A stretch of 64,000 nt of DNA from NCBI GenBank assembly GCA_949317995.1, contig OX439043.1, positions 42,351,560-42,415,559 of the forward strand. The letters are read 5' to 3'. Position 1 is the first letter of the stretch, and every line of letters starts with the position of its first letter. The notes beneath the pieces were generated by a model. That model saw only the letters and a program-made list of their open reading frames with translations, had not been told where the DNA came from and ran no database searches. Positions 27,090 to 42,300 of the stretch are shown one piece after another. The position numbers were made by a program, and so were the translations under genes. Source of the DNA: Acholoe squamosa. Lineage: Eukaryota; Annelida; Polychaeta; Phyllodocida; Polynoidae.

Positions 27090-30000
27090 GTAAGTCAAAC
27101 GTTCACTGAGTCGTATTATATGTGGGTTACTTATACATGGGGCATTATGCTCTCATCCCTCCTGTGTATTTTTTTTTTGCAATCTCATTGTATAATCTAC
27201 CTTCAGTGTCTCATTTCATTCTGTTTCTTCACAATTACAATGTGCCACATAGGTATCTAAAACTGATGATGTTGGTGCACGAATTTAACGGCTAAGTCTC
27301 CTAATCGATTGGAGTAATGTAATATTGTACTTTTTCATATTTCCTCAGTGTATGGTATGTGATGCATTATGGCAAAGAGGAAAAGGGTATAAATCATTTG
27401 AAACAAGGCAACAGAAACAGCAGTGATACTTAGAAAAAGAAAGCGTCAGTTGATTCTAATCCACACAAAACGTCTTGATGAATTTCCCAGTTACATTGGT
27501 GTTGATCTGAACTGCATCACCAAACCAAGTTTACTTTGACCCACATGTATGAGGCTCGTGTTTAGGGCCAGACTTCACATCCCTGAATTCAGACATTCCT
27601 TCCACTGCCACCAACATTTTGATCATGTCAGACATGACATTTGGCCATTACAGAATCCAGCTGGAGGGACACGATTACCAAGAAGTAGACGAAGTCAATA
27701 TAATAGGCAAATATGTGTTTGAAGGGGTAGAGAGTAATCTTGCAGGATTTAGAAAATGATATGCCAGAAGGGGGTAGGTTCTTACGTTGTAGTTTGTTTG
27801 TCCATGTGCCTGCACTCCCTGCTCTATCTACAGTTTGTATCCTGTTTCTTAGCAAGAAGGTCTCAAATATTTGCTCCAAGCTAAAAGTAAGCAGGATCAT
27901 TACAAGTGCTGTTGTGATCTGTAAGAAATATATATTTGAGAGAGTATTTAATGTCGGTTAGCATGGTTAAAGTACATCTACGGGGTTGTGACAGTGAATA
28001 AATTACAAGCCTATTAGGTACAAACATCTATACTACTTTATCTCACGATTCAGGCCCATCAGCGTGCTTTTTTGGTCATAACCCCATTCCGTTATCGGGT
28101 TTTAACTGCACTCTGAGACATTTTTTTCATCTTCAAGAAGGTGCTGGTTTGAACCTGGACATGTTAATAAATTGGAGAAGGATACAAAGTCACCCTCGCC
28201 ATACATTTCCAGTTAAAACCATTCAGGGCTCTATGGGAATTGTTCCCCTGCCGCTGTGGCAGGAGGCGAACTTGCTGTCCACTATACCAAGCTGCATGGT
28301 ACTAGAAACCAATGTACATGGAGGATTTTAATAATTTTCCAACATACCTGATGTTTGCACACCTCTTTAGTATAGAATCCAATGGTGCCATGTCGAGTTA
28401 TTAAAAGGGAAACATCCTAAAATATCCTAGTTGAGCATGCCATGCCTAAATTCTCCATTTTGTTCGAAATAAATAAGAATCGAATGATTTTCCATAGCAA
28501 TACGTCTCAGCACCCACCATTGTGACTTGCTGACCCAGTTCTTCAGCCGAAAGTATGTCAGGTTACATCCGGGCACCTCCCCGTTTCGTCAACAAGATGG
28601 AATGGCCGTGTGACGATGGATCGCTATAAAAATTCATTGGATTCTCATTTATTTAGAAGAAAATGGAGACAAAATGTAGGTGAACACCAACTAGAGATTG
28701 TATATCTGCTGGCATTATAAGTAAAGGAGCTGGCATGCTTGGATTCTACCCGAAAAATGTGTGTAAAGGTGGAGGTATGTTGGGCAGAGTGACAACATGG
28801 CCACGACGGCTTGGCAAACCATGCGGATTGCATACACTTTTAAAATGTCTTCTCCTGGATTAATTCTGGGGTTATAAGGTAAGAAATTGATACAAAATGG
28901 AGGAATAAGTGCAATAAACGCATTAATATTTAAGCTACGACTTGGTGAGGTCAGCTGGAAATATTCGCCCGACTGCGCAGCGGGAGGGCGAATATTTCCA
29001 GCAAACCTCACCTCGTCCTAGGTTAAACATACATTAATAGCTTAATACATATTAATATCACCTAAATAATAACCAGAATTATAGGGTAGACGGGAAGGAC
29101 ATTAAAGAAGAAGCAGGAAACAGAGAAAATATTGAATTTCTTCTTCATGCTATATTAAATCAAAAGTATATGACACATAATACAAAAGCTATTGAGGCCG
29201 CGGATCTGGATTGGATTTGTATTCACCAATGATGAGTAGCCCATACAGCGCTCACGTTGAAAAGGGTTAAGTCACAATGATTCTCTTAACAAAGTCAGAC
29301 AAGTCACAGAGCTGACTCACTTTGCAGAGAGTGTCCAACATAGCATGACCTTTCAGAAGAGAGTCAGTAAATGCTACAAAGTTACAAATGAGGATAAAGT
29401 CTGCACGTAAACACTTGTATATTCAGATGGAGAGAATCATTGCCATGTCCATTGTTTACCTACAGTACCAGACCCAGACTGTTTCTTACAGGGGACTTTC
29501 TAAACTCTTGTCTCGACTATTGTGATCCTTCACTCCGGCCCCCTTCCCCGAATGATACATCAAATTAGTACCACATGAGTGCAAAGCTAAAACTGGTCCA
29601 AGGAAACCATATACTACCCTGGCAAATAGTCAGAAGAAAGCGTAAGAATTGATAACGTTAATAGTAGGTAAGCAACTTGTATCATAACTCTTCAAAGAAA
29701 AATGATCTAAAATATACGTAAAAATATTATGGCCTTCATGTTATTCACCTCCTTCAAATTTCTCATCGAGCTGGACATTTTAAGCACCAGTCTCAATCAA
29801 TTAAATAAAAACTATCAATCCCACTTTTTCTCGGGTAGACTTTAATGGATGGAAAGTAACTGAATATAATATTCAACTGAGGGTGAATCTGTAAACTCAT
29901 ATCCTTGGCCACGCATGTGAAGACCAGACCTCTTGTAAGATTGTTTGAGATTTTATCACTCTTTCCCATATCCCTTAACACCAAAGCTGCAACGTGAAAG

Positions 30001-31468
30001 ACATAATGTATTGGGAGCAACCTTCAGCCCTTAGTGTCACCAGATAAGGACTGACTTATACATAAAACCACCCCTGTCCCAATTGTAGCTTTTAGTGAAC
30101 ATTGAAAGGCTGAGACGTAGAAGGTGCTATGGTCATTAATTATCCTCCAGTTGTTTAGTTTGTGTTTTAATACTCTGCTACTTGGGAAGCTCTAGCATGG
30201 ACCCATGCAGCTGAAAATGCGGGATATTTCTATTGGAAAAACTAACTTCATACGTTTAATGCTGCCTTTGGACTGCAGATAGGGGGCCCACAATGTCCTC
30301 TATCAGTTCTATGAAATGGCCGCGTGACAAGGCGCTAGAGCCCCCAGATGAACATTAAGAAAAGCCCTTGTGTCTTGCTGATTTAAAGAAATTTCCACCT
30401 TGTCTGTAAATTGTTCCCTGACCCTCATATAGATAGTGAACAGGATACCTCACCCTATCGAATTTACCAGTAAACTAAAACTTTTGCAATGTACATGGGC
30501 TCCAAATTGGAGGTGGGGGCACAGTTATCACTAGGATGGATTTAACACATGCATCAATCACTAGAAAGTACAGCCCATGAACAGAACCAGAGGAGCTCGG
30601 GGTGGTCAAACACTTTACTGCTTGTAAAGAAGGCACCAGGCCTGTTTTAACATCTATATCATTAGAACTACAAGTTGCACACGTTGTAACCCAATGCGAA
30701 GGTGGGAAAGCTTTAGTTCAATCAATCGTTCAGTCTATATGGAAAGGTTTTCACCATGTAGGCCACCCAGTCCTGCAGACATTTTATTCTTCAGGCCCGA
30801 GATTAATTTGTGTCAGGGAACGATTAACGGAATACAAGAATAAACTTACTATTTCAATGATTTAACTCAGTTAGATATCTAAACTTTTCAGGACACAATA
30901 TAACAATGACTTTTGTTTTGTGCTTTAAAACCCTCATTAATGATTCAATTCCCTAGCCATTAAAACAGTCATGTTGCCCATGGTCTTGAGATTACAGCCA
31001 CCAATTTGATCTCTCAGTTTGGTCTTTTCTGCCAGCCCTGCAGACATTTTGCCGGCTGTATACATAGCCTGTGTCCAGCAGATTCTTTCGTATAGACTGA
31101 TTTCCTACTTTTGCCCATTGGTGATTTACGATAGACCCATCTATTGTAGACACCGACCGATCAGGGAGTTCATCCTCCTAAGCATAGCGCAGTATGCGTG
31201 ATAGTTACATTACGCAAGCTAGATTTTAGAGTACCTTATTCTGCCTGTTTCTGTCAAATATAGGCTCAACATCACTGTGAAAGTGACAATGAAGGCATTC
31301 ACTTTACAAATTTGTTGATCATATCCTGACCATTGTAGACACCTCGTGGTAAGGAATGTAGGCACGTTTATAGCACTGTCATGTATACCTGTTGACAGAC
31401 CTCTTTGGATCTGTTTAAATCTGATAGACACAGGGGGATAAGTGTGTTGAATGCCGTTATGAGCTGGG

Positions 31469-31512
<44 letters not shown>

Positions 31513-34500
31513 AGAGCCAAAGCTGCATAGGGAAGAATTCGTAGAGGGAAGGGGAAAATCCTCCAAGGAAGGCTAAGACATATAAGAGTACTGATTTAGC
31601 AATACAACAAAAAATACCATTACATGTATTAGATAAAGGTATCACGGCCATATCCAGCTGAAGCGCCCTTTCAGATTGAGGAGAATATCAGTAAAGCATG
31701 ACCTTTATAGCGGACACCTGCAGTGTTTACATGAGGCACGACTAAATGCCTTCACTATGTTTGATGTCTATAAACAATGACTTGATACACATATGTATAA
31801 GGGAGTGATAACTTTTTAACTCGGGGGTGTGTTTGTGCGCGGACGCGCGAAGAAAAATTTCGACCCCCACTCTCTTAAGGGTAGAAATTTTTTTTGACCC
31901 CCATAAGAGGCAAAAATCGCACGTGAACGTGCCCTTTTAACCTATAGTAACGCACTGAGTTTTCCACTGAAAACAGGTGACACTATTTTGACCTGCCATC
32001 TGAGGGATTGAAAAAATTCTGACCCCCCAGTCAAGGGGTTGAAAAAATTCTGACCCCCCCTCAAACCCACCAGCCCCCCCCCCCCTGTTGTTAAAAAATG
32101 ATCACTCCCTAAGGACATGGGGTATCGATGAACCCGACAGTGTATAGATATATACTATGGTAGTTGTCCTATGAGCCTAGTTCTAGTTCTATATTATGAA
32201 TTAAAAGATGCACATGTTCAATATAAGGCTGGCGTTTACTACAGTCTATATTGATCCATAGACCTACACAGTATACTATGTACTGTACAGGTCCATGATT
32301 GAGCCGTGTAAACGATGTACATTTCTGTTTAAGTTTCTAATGGTGAGATCGATTATATTATTTTGTTGTCCATGGACTTTCTTGACTAATGTTTGCAGAG
32401 AATGGTTGGATAGAATTGAAGAGATCCAACGGTAGGCACACTGATGTAGAGCATGACAAGAAGTGACAGTGAAAATAATAGTCACCTTTTGACTCCAATA
32501 TAATTACTAGAGGCTTTGTCAACAGCACACTACATCGTTGGCTATCATAGTTAGGGAGTGATCATTTTTTAACAATGGGGGGGGGGGGGCTGGTGTGTTT
32601 GAAGGGGGTCAGAATTCTTTTGCCCATTTGACTAGGGGGGTCAAAATAATTTCACCTGTTTTTAGCGAAAAAGCCTGTGCGTTACTCATGGGCATGGAAA
32701 GCAGGGGGGAAATGTCCCCCCCCCCCCACTTCTGGCCAACTCCTCAAAAGGTCAAAACTAAAAGGTCAAGCAAAGGGAGGTCAAAAATTGCAGAAAACCC
32801 CCTGGTCCCACCCACTCTGAAACTGCTTCCCACGCCCCTGAAATTATTATAGGTTAAAAGGGCACGTTGGCACGCGATTTTCGCCTCCCGAGGGGGGGGG
32901 GGTCAAAAAGATTTTGACCGTTCTTGATTTAAAAGTGGATGCAAACAATTTCAGGTTTATCATTGTTATTTGTAAAGTCAAATTGAAAAAATACCATTCC
33001 AACAAAGATCTTTTGTATACCCAAACAAAGTGTTGATAGGGGACTACAGATCTTTGGTTACAGTGTGTAATAGATAAAATCAACAGCAAATCAAAAGAAA
33101 CGGAAGTTGCATTCTACTTCCACAAATGCTGTACTCAGCAACTATCATTGTGACTGAAAGCCTAACTCTAAAACCACTTCACAATTTGTATTTGTTCTTT
33201 GTTTTAAAAATCTCAAAACCCTTCCTCGTTTCATCTCCCTCCCTTGTTAGCTCATCTCCATGATATTTCATCTTGAAACCCCTCAAACCCAAATACCGGC
33301 GTTGCCACAGCGAAATTTTGTATTTATTTTGTGCTATTGCTCTGATTAAATGTACGAGCTGTGAAGGCGTTCTAGTTACCGAGTTAATAATGCTCATTAT
33401 ATTCAAGCATCCTTCATTGGGCTAGGTCAGCAGGCTTTAAATATGGTAAAAGTCGGTTGATGAGGGCCAGTGGATTCTTAGTCGAAGACAGCAAGTCTTT
33501 AAAGCTGCCACAAGATGTGAAATATAAAGAAATTTTGTTTTGGTATATCTAGAATCAGCCCATTTGCCTGTGTGTACTGTTCACATCTCAATCTATTCTG
33601 AGAGTTTTAACCATGCTACTTTCAAAGAAATAGATGTCTAGAAATAAAATGCTTCCAGCATTTTATCTTTGTTGACAAGCACTTAATTGCATCAGCTCAG
33701 TAGTGCCACCTGTATATTTAGGAAATCAGACTGTTGTGTTCTATTGCAATGACTCCTTTCCATTGGAAGCCTGCAGGGTTGCTAAGTGCTGCTATGTGGA
33801 GACTTTGGTTTGAACTAATTAACCAATCAGTTTATCTTCCCATCAATGCAGTGACTATTGTGTTTTTTTTTTCACTGTATGTATTAACACCCATTCCTTA
33901 CTAGATGGAGTACCATTAGATTGATTGGAAAGTGATGTATAATCTCCTGAAAAAATAAATTAGAAGAACGCATATCACGTCTTGTAGCAGCTTTAACACT
34001 GTATAACTCAAATCGGACTTTACAAATACCGCTACACCTAGGCCTCATACTTCACGGTCAGGTTGACATCCCTTAAAACACTTCCCTAGTTATCTGCCAG
34101 CTGATATGAAGATATTAGAGCCTGGGCTTCAGATAACCATCTCACTATTGCCTTTTTCACTCCACATAAGCAAGCACATCGACAATATTGTCTCACACTG
34201 GACAAGAGAACCTCTATAGTTTTATACCCTCTTTCTGTCTAGGACATACTGTTATAGGCGTAGATGACATACAGGCCTAGTTTAGTCCTATAGGCTAGCG
34301 TGATTAGCGAAGGGTGGGGATGACGTTCCTTTTATGATTTACAGTGTAATTTTTAAGAGCCTTGACTGTAGCTGTGAATGCAGATTTGCAGATTTGCCTT
34401 GTATTTGTAAGAAGCTGTACCAAGGCTATATCTGTCAAGGATGGAGCATGAGATATGGTGGTCTAGGTTGGTATGGCACGGGGGGTATAGATGCCGAGAG

Positions 34501-36274
34501 GCCAGAAACTTCAAAGGATAGAAAAGAAAGAAGAAACAAGTAAAAAAAAGCAAAGAAAAAAAGCAAAACCAACTAACATAATCAAGCACGTGAATGGCAG
34601 AATTCCTGCCATAGATTTCTGTAGGTCAATGATATCTCATTTGTCTTCTTTAAGACAATCATTGCTTTTTCATTTTATACATGAGAGGTGTCTGTCATAC
34701 ACGCGGGGTATTGCGGTACTTGCTAACGAATATCTTACTTCAGCTGAACTTGATCTGGTACATTAAACCAAATCACGGAAGGCAAATCATGGATTCAATG
34801 TGGGTGCTTAAAGACTCGTAAAATATGTGGCCTAGGCCAGTGAACATTCCTACACCCGTGCACTGCAGCAGAACCAGACCCCTAAGTTAGGCTCAGCAAG
34901 AAAACATACATCTGTAAAACAGCACAGCACCAGGCATTGGGGCAACTCTCGTCTGCTGGACCTTTTTAGGGAGCAACAAATCTGGTCTTGACAGGGGGCA
35001 TAAAATGCGGGAAATAGAGCTCTAGTCCTGTAATACGGCACTAAATAGAGGTAACAACACAGACTAGTAGAGACAGGTAGAAAACAGGCAGACGGCAGAG
35101 GGCATGAAGACCAAACTGGAGTCTAAAAGAGTGGAGCAGACGCCATCTTATAGGGCAGTGCATCCCAAGCTGGCCACAGTTCTACTACTGACAGCATTTA
35201 TTTGGTATTTTGAGATTGAACTGAGGGAGATCGGCGTTAACAGACTGTAACCTTAGGTATCATTGTACATCAAAGGTTAGAAGAAAACAAGAACAGTATT
35301 TTGTAATCAGTCATGTCCAGGCTCAGATGTCGTCTGCTGGGTAGGGTTCCCTCATTTCACACCAGGGGGCGTTGCAGAGGGGCTGTTCGGCATGGGGCAT
35401 CCGGTATGGGACAAGGCATGCGCATTTAGAGAATGAGAGATGCATGAGAGATAAATGCCTTTAAATTGACAGTGACATCCCCTGATGAAGGCTAAATACA
35501 TGTCTACATCCACACTGTACAGTCTGTTCTTTCATGGCAGTCTAAATACGTCTTTTCGACCTGAAGCATCAAGCAGCATCTGGATCCCGATTTGGATAAA
35601 ATTAGCTGATTCTATATTATAGTATCTTAAGCATGCGCCCTAGAAGTGATTCAAAAGGAAGAGCTCTACGAAAGGAGCACTTCAGATTTTACAACGATGG
35701 CAAGCTTTCTGTACCTGTGACATTGATCCAAAGTAAGGTAAAAGCGCCAGATAAACTTACATTTATCATTAGATAAGGCAAGTCATTCAGAGCAGTCTTT
35801 GATCATGCTGCTCATGGTGCAAATATTGACGAATGAGGTGCTGAACGGCAAAGCCATTTATTGAATATATCAATGGTTTCACAGTCAATTATCAATAGAT
35901 AGATCTGTTGTATGCCTGATATTTTATGAAATAACACCTGCTCCCTGGGTGGCTGATCTCCTCTTAGAAAAGGACGTGAGCTGCACCATGTCATGCCAAG
36001 TTGGTGAAGGAGGGCCTTAATTATGTCTAGCTGCTACACCCATTATTTATGAAATTCTACTTAATATATCGAATATGTTGCATGTCATGTTATCTATTGC
36101 ATTTTCTGTTATTGGTCGAAAGAAGTAATCAGGTTCTGTGAAAACCCCCTAAATGACCACAGGTGAATAAAATAACCCTTGTCTCTCTGCTGTAGAAAAA
36201 GAGATTTTTGGGTTATTTGATGTTAGCTTTTATAAGACCACCATATATGAAGAGAGAGAGGGAGAGAGTGAGTA

Positions 36275-36309
<35 letters not shown>

Positions 36310-39300
36310 GAGAGAGAGAGGGGTGGGCAATAGTAATGTATAATGCCTACATACTTTTTATCCATTTCCTTTACGCTTTTGCTCAGACCTGATGATTATG
36401 ATCCGTGGGAGGGTGAGGCAATGGTGTTCAAGTGTTCAGTGATAAGATTTTCAACAGGAGAAATTAAGAGGATGTATATACACGCATTAACTGTATTCAA
36501 AATTAGCCAATCAGCATTAGTTGGTCAGAATTGAGGAAGCAGTAAATAGTGTAACTGCATTAAGGGTGAAATATAACTCTTAACCCCTGTTTTTCTTTCA
36601 TTTTATTTGTGATAATTCAGATGCCATCAATTGATCACCAGACACCCAAATACCCTCAGGCTTATACAATGAAGGAATAGTAACTTTAGATGACCGACAA
36701 ATTGTAACATTGCAATCCGCTGGTGGAAATGATATTAATTTGGATAAAGGAACCCCAACAATCTACTCATTGTAAGAGAAAAATCTAAATCAAGAGATGT
36801 TTATGACTCAAGATCAGGTTCCTTTTACATCTTATACCGATTAGATGTAATAGAATATTCACACACAGTTATTGAGGCCATGGCTTTTGAGCTTCCCCAG
36901 ACAAGATTGATGATGAACACAACTGAAGTATTTCAAAGGCATTAGTTATGGACAGTAGGCAAGGACACCAGCATTTGTTGAAATGTGAAGTCTGCCAAGC
37001 AGAATATTGTTTGATAGTATGCACAGATAGGAGTGGGGTAGAGATGACAGATTTTCTACCCAAGTTGACCCACTTCACACCTCTATACCCCTTAGAGTGG
37101 CCATTGTTTACCCCCACTCTCACCTAGAGTGTCCTGGGTGTCTGAATAAGGCTACTGACATCTATACATTATACATATAGACAATGTCTACAGTTTCCAG
37201 AGGGTCTTTCTTCAAACAGGATCTAACAAGAAGAGAAAGGTGATCAGATGAAGCAACATTAGGTTCCAAGAGCATGGCTCACACCGGGGGCTCACATAAT
37301 CTATCCCAATTGTTGATCTAGAATTATTGTTATCAATATAGACGTCAATGGGGTTTGGGGGGGGGGGGGTAACAAAAAGAAAGGAAATAGAGGGCATAGC
37401 AGTCACGTGCATGCACACAACCTGAAGTGTCCAGTGTTAATATCAGTACCCCAAGATCCTACAGAAACAATATCTTTCTTTGTGCTATTTGTGGGTCCCA
37501 GGTCAAGAAGTTGACAATGCTTCTGCACATAGAGATCAGAGACACAATGTAAATTTGTTTCTTTGGTCTCGTTTTAAATGTCCTTATTCAGCTGTTCACT
37601 TAAATACCTGAGGGTAAGAACTATACTGCTTTGGTTTAGGCATAAACCTACAAAATATAATACTGTACAAGTTCATGGTTTAGGGTTAGGCCTAGTCATA
37701 TTTATTGATGGTAACATAGTGGCTTTTGGAATATATCTGAAAAAAGAAATAATCATATTGTAAATGCTGACCATAATGGTGGTCCTTTCAAATCATAATG
37801 GAACAACCTGACACAGTTGATGCATTTGATACTACGTGAGAGTCAACTTGTAACCAGTGGATGGACTATTGGTTGCAAATATGCCTCTCATGGCCTTTAT
37901 TTGTGAGTCTAATGTAAATACACTACGTACAAGCATATAGAAAGGGGGGAAGTAAAAACCCGAAGGAGTAATAAAAACTAACAGAATGATGACCCTATAT
38001 CAACATGCCAACCCAAGATGTACATCTCTTTCAGTCAGATCCCATCAGAAGCCTATCCATTGATAAGCTGTGCCAAGCCACGAGGTGAGGTCGTATAGAA
38101 CAGGGCTTTGGATACTGATTATTCCCTTTATATCACAGAATCCAATTTTCACTTCACAATTGAGCTGAAAGTGTTGACACGACGAAGGGGTGGTCACAGA
38201 ACAAAACTCCTTTTCCTTTCTTCAATAAAAATCAGTGTGACTGATAAAACCTATAACAATATGCTGTCAGATATATGGGTAACTACAAAATAAATGTAAA
38301 TCTCCTTCCAATACATTTTAGAGTTGAAGGCGAATGTTGAAAATCATTTTCTAATGTGACAACATTTGCACATTAAGTGTTAAGAGGCAATGGAAATGGG
38401 AATATGCATTTGTGTAAAGATTTAGCAAAGCCAACAACTGATCAAAGCCAAACCTTATCCCCGTATCCCAAGTAATAACATACCTGTATGACCCCATATA
38501 ATACAAAACTATTACAAAAGTGGGCAGGGATTGAATGTTAACCATGCATTAATTACGATGAGAGTGTTACTTCAGTATATTCAAAGTATACTATGATACA
38601 CTGCAGGCAGAGAAAAAGGACAGACAAATGGTAAAATAAAGAAATATTATGCGTTTAATGTATGTTATGGGAACGCAGGAGTGGATTTACGGGTTAATAA
38701 TCCACGACCCCGAAGGTACATTAAGGCATTTATCTCATAGATTCCTCCATTTTGTATTAGTTTCTTACCTTATAACCCAAGAATTAATCCAGGAGAAGAC
38801 ATTTTGTAAGTGCATACGATCCACTCGGTTTGCCAAGCCGTCGTGGCCATGTTGTTGTTCTGCCCGACATACCTCCACCTTTACACACATTTTTTGGGTA
38901 TAATCCAAGCACGTCAAGTCCTGTACTTCTAGCACCCCTAAAAATACAATCTCTAGTTGGTGTTTGCCTATATTTTGTCTCCATTTTCTTCGAAATAAAT
39001 AAGAATCCATTGATTTTCCATACCGATCCAACGCACACGGCCTGGTACACGGCCATTTCGTCTTGTTGACAAACCGGGGAGGTGCCCGGATGTACCTGAC
39101 CTACTTTCGGCTTAAAAACTGGGTCAGCAAGCCGCAGACACGTATCGCTATGGAAAATCAATGGATTCTTATTCATTTCGAACAAAATGGCGAAATTAGG
39201 CATGGCATGTTCATATACCAGGCTCCATGGATTCTAGGCTAACAACCTGTGTAAACTTCAGGTATGTCGGAAAACTTTTCAAATCCTTGATGTAGATTGA

Positions 39301-42300
39301 CTCCTATCACCGGTCGACTTGGTATAGTGGACAGCGACTCGCCTCCTGCCCTAGCGGCCGGGGATCGATTCCCCGTTGAACCCTAAACGGTTTTAACTGG
39401 AAAACTATGGCTTGGTTGACTTCGCCAATTTATTAACATGTCCAGATTGAAACTAGCAGCCTCTTGAAGATGTCCAAAAGATGTTAGAGTAGGGTTATGG
39501 CTTGATAATGCACGGGGGTTATGAGAAAAAAAGCACTGTCCAAGCCAAAATCGTGAGATAAAGATTGATAATCATTGGAGTTGACTTCCTATTTTCAGGA
39601 ATAATGGGAATAGTTTCACCTAACATCTATATGAGAGCCTGTGGCTTATCAACTATAAAGGCAGGTTGTTGGTCATGAATTAAAAATGGCCATCAGTTCG
39701 TCTTTGTTGGAGGGTGTGTGTGCTGAGATGAGAATGAGGACGTGTCTATTGTGGCATTCTCCACTGATTCAATATTGTTATATTGTCAAATAAAGCCATC
39801 CCACACAGGCTCCTACCAGCAGCTACCTCTAGGCCTGAGGCATTTCACGCACTTTTTGACCATATATACTGAGTCTGAGTCAGTTTCCATATGGTTCGAT
39901 GGAGACGATTAAAAATGACATTTTTAGAGACTGGCCTGCTAAAGGGAAACTCATTTAAGGGTCTAGATCAGCATATTCGCGCATATTTGCACTATTAGCT
40001 ATCTAGTAGTGCTTCACCGCTTAAAAGTATAATTCTCGTAATGTTGGTTGAAGGATTCCGTTGGCAAACTTTGTTTTTATTTAAGTATCTAAGTGCCTGG
40101 GGTGGCTTTAAGACCTCTATATCCCCCAGAGTGTCCGGTCTCTTGCAATCACCCCAGGACTATAGGATTAATTTCTTTCCTTCTTAGTAGAGGCCTGGAA
40201 TATGGCGAATGTAGCATAGTATGTCCATAATTCAGCAACACAGCAGTCTTGTAGATTCGTTGATTGGGATGAATCTAGGGGAAGACTTCCCGCAAACCAC
40301 ACACAAAATGTATCCCAAATAACCACATCAGAGCATCTAAAGAATGTTGTACTTTGATGCTACCAATGTGGCATAGTGGTGTTGGGTCTTTCGGAGAGAA
40401 AGGGCGTGTGCGAAAGATTCTATTACCAGATAAATTAGATAGAGTATACATAACAGGAGATCCTCGCGGGGCTAGGCTATGATAAATGTACAACAAGATA
40501 ATGATGAAGCTCCGTACAGTTGTCTGTATAGGCACAGACAGAATGGAGGTATCCTGAGTATAGAGGAAAAAATGCCCATACCTACTCCACAATGAATACT
40601 CCTACTACTTCAATCCTGACAGCCAGAAGAAAAGCAAACACAGGCTGAAAAAAACATGACAAAAACACATTAAGAATCTGCAACTGAAGGCGAGTTGGGC
40701 CCTCAGGATCTACCCAGGAGCCCACTTAAGGATCCCACCTCTGCCACTTGGGCTGTATAATTCCTGCACCCTCTGTCCTCAAGGCGCATGCCTCGCAGGT
40801 AGTGCTGGGGATTTGCCTGAGAAAAAATAGCCTTTCTAGAGGCTATTGACCGAATAATGACTGGCAGGGAATAAACTTGGGTGAAATATGTGGTGGAGGG
40901 ATAAGTAGTGGGCTTCACTGTCATGTCACGTAGTGTGTATCGGGGAGGGAATTCGGTTTAATATCGCCAGCTGATCATCCTATTCCACCGCAAAGCATAG
41001 CTACAGAGAAAGCCTCTGCCACAGTTTGGGACTCAGATCAATGTGCAAGGGGCCTGCATACCATCTTATAACTTCAATGTATTCTAAATTATTACAGATT
41101 AAGTGTATATCTAAATCTTAGTAATGAACCGTGGGAAAAATCCTCAGGGGGGGCATTCGAAAAGCTGACACCCCCTCCTTTTATTTTTTTTTTAAATTCA
41201 CTCCGACTGTCTAGAGAATGAATGACGCTTTTCAGCACAATGTACTTTGGTGTTTACTAGGCCCCCTTTTTTCAAATTGCTGGGTCCGCCCCTGGAAGGT
41301 TATGTGTTTTGTATGCCTCCACCATCCTGCATGTATGGGTACAATCAATCTAACATGTTTAGTCTCATGTCACTGAGACAGTCAGCAGAAGAACCAACCA
41401 ATCCTGTTGCACTGTGTGGGGCTACATACACACATAGCCTGGGGCTGATGAATAAAGAGGAGACGATTATGGAGTCCAAACATGCATCCTAAAATCTCGA
41501 TGATTCGATTCAACACGGATTGGCACATTTATCACGTAGGCCTATCATAGAAAACCTCAAAACAGGCTTAATCTAATATCTTCGCGATATGAAATGCTCT
41601 TGTTGATTTTTCGAGCTCCAATCGCTTCAATGGTCAGCATTTTCATTTAAATACTTACAATTGGGAACTTTAGTGTATTATCATGCAATGACAATTACTT
41701 CATATATTCCAGGACATCATTCTGTGGGGTACTATAACACCTCTATTTCAATAATATTAGGGTTCAGGACCAATGCAGTACATGTGAGAGTGAGAAAATC
41801 TAGCTGACAGGTGGTCGACTCTAGGTATGTGGTCATCTTTAGGTTAATCTACCCCACCACATGGACAACCCTTATCCACTATCCCCAACCCATGGCTCTC
41901 TGCGTATCATTGGCTAGAGTGACATAATTATATAGGCTGGTACTATTATGATAAGCAACATTCGGCGGGTCAGGTTTCATGGGTTTAGCCTTGACACTCA
42001 ACCTTTAAGGAGTTACATTTAGCACCCCAAAACAGCTTTCTTTCGATGGATAAAGAGGTCTTATAGTTGCCATCTTCTTGGTATCTTTTTAAAATCAACA
42101 TGCTTCATGACTGCGGTTACGCAGAATTGATTTACACCTGTAACTAAAAGCCTGCTTAATAGATTGCAAGAAAAGATTAGAAACAAGGCCTTCTAATTAA
42201 CCTTCCTAATAAAGTTAATCTGCTAGATCCCTCGGCTATATCTTTCCATTAGCATAATTACTAGGGCCTAAGTTATTGCCCAATTTGTTGATACCTAATT

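Larger units (their letters stand above)
28041..29058. repeat. 0.95-kb dispersed repeat with internal inverted repeat and tRNA-like segment, copy 1
   Basis: Homologous, in the opposite orientation, to 38,645-39,558. It begins TCTCACGATT after TTTA, as does the other copy. In order: a GTGCTTTTTT..CATAACCCC block, a tRNA-like segment on the - strand (about 28,218-28,307), an internal inverted repeat (AAATAAATAAGAATC near 28,468 against its complement near 28,640), a CTCCACCTTTACACAC-type block (reverse complement), and a terminal palindrome (28,919-29,058). It has no coding capacity and about 80 percent identity to copy 2 by eye. The superfamily is unknown. Confidence 0.8.

Noticed and set aside
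28041-29021. Helitron reading of the 0.95-kb repeat (A|TC start, hairpin, then CTAG)
   Set aside because: Similarity between the two copies continues past the CTAG (AACATACATTAA), the following base is not T, and copy 2 has no CTRR at the matching place.
39312-39382. Functional tRNA gene
   Set aside because: The T arm and box-like motifs are good, but the acceptor stem and anticodon arm do not pair properly, and the sequence is part of a dispersed repeat.
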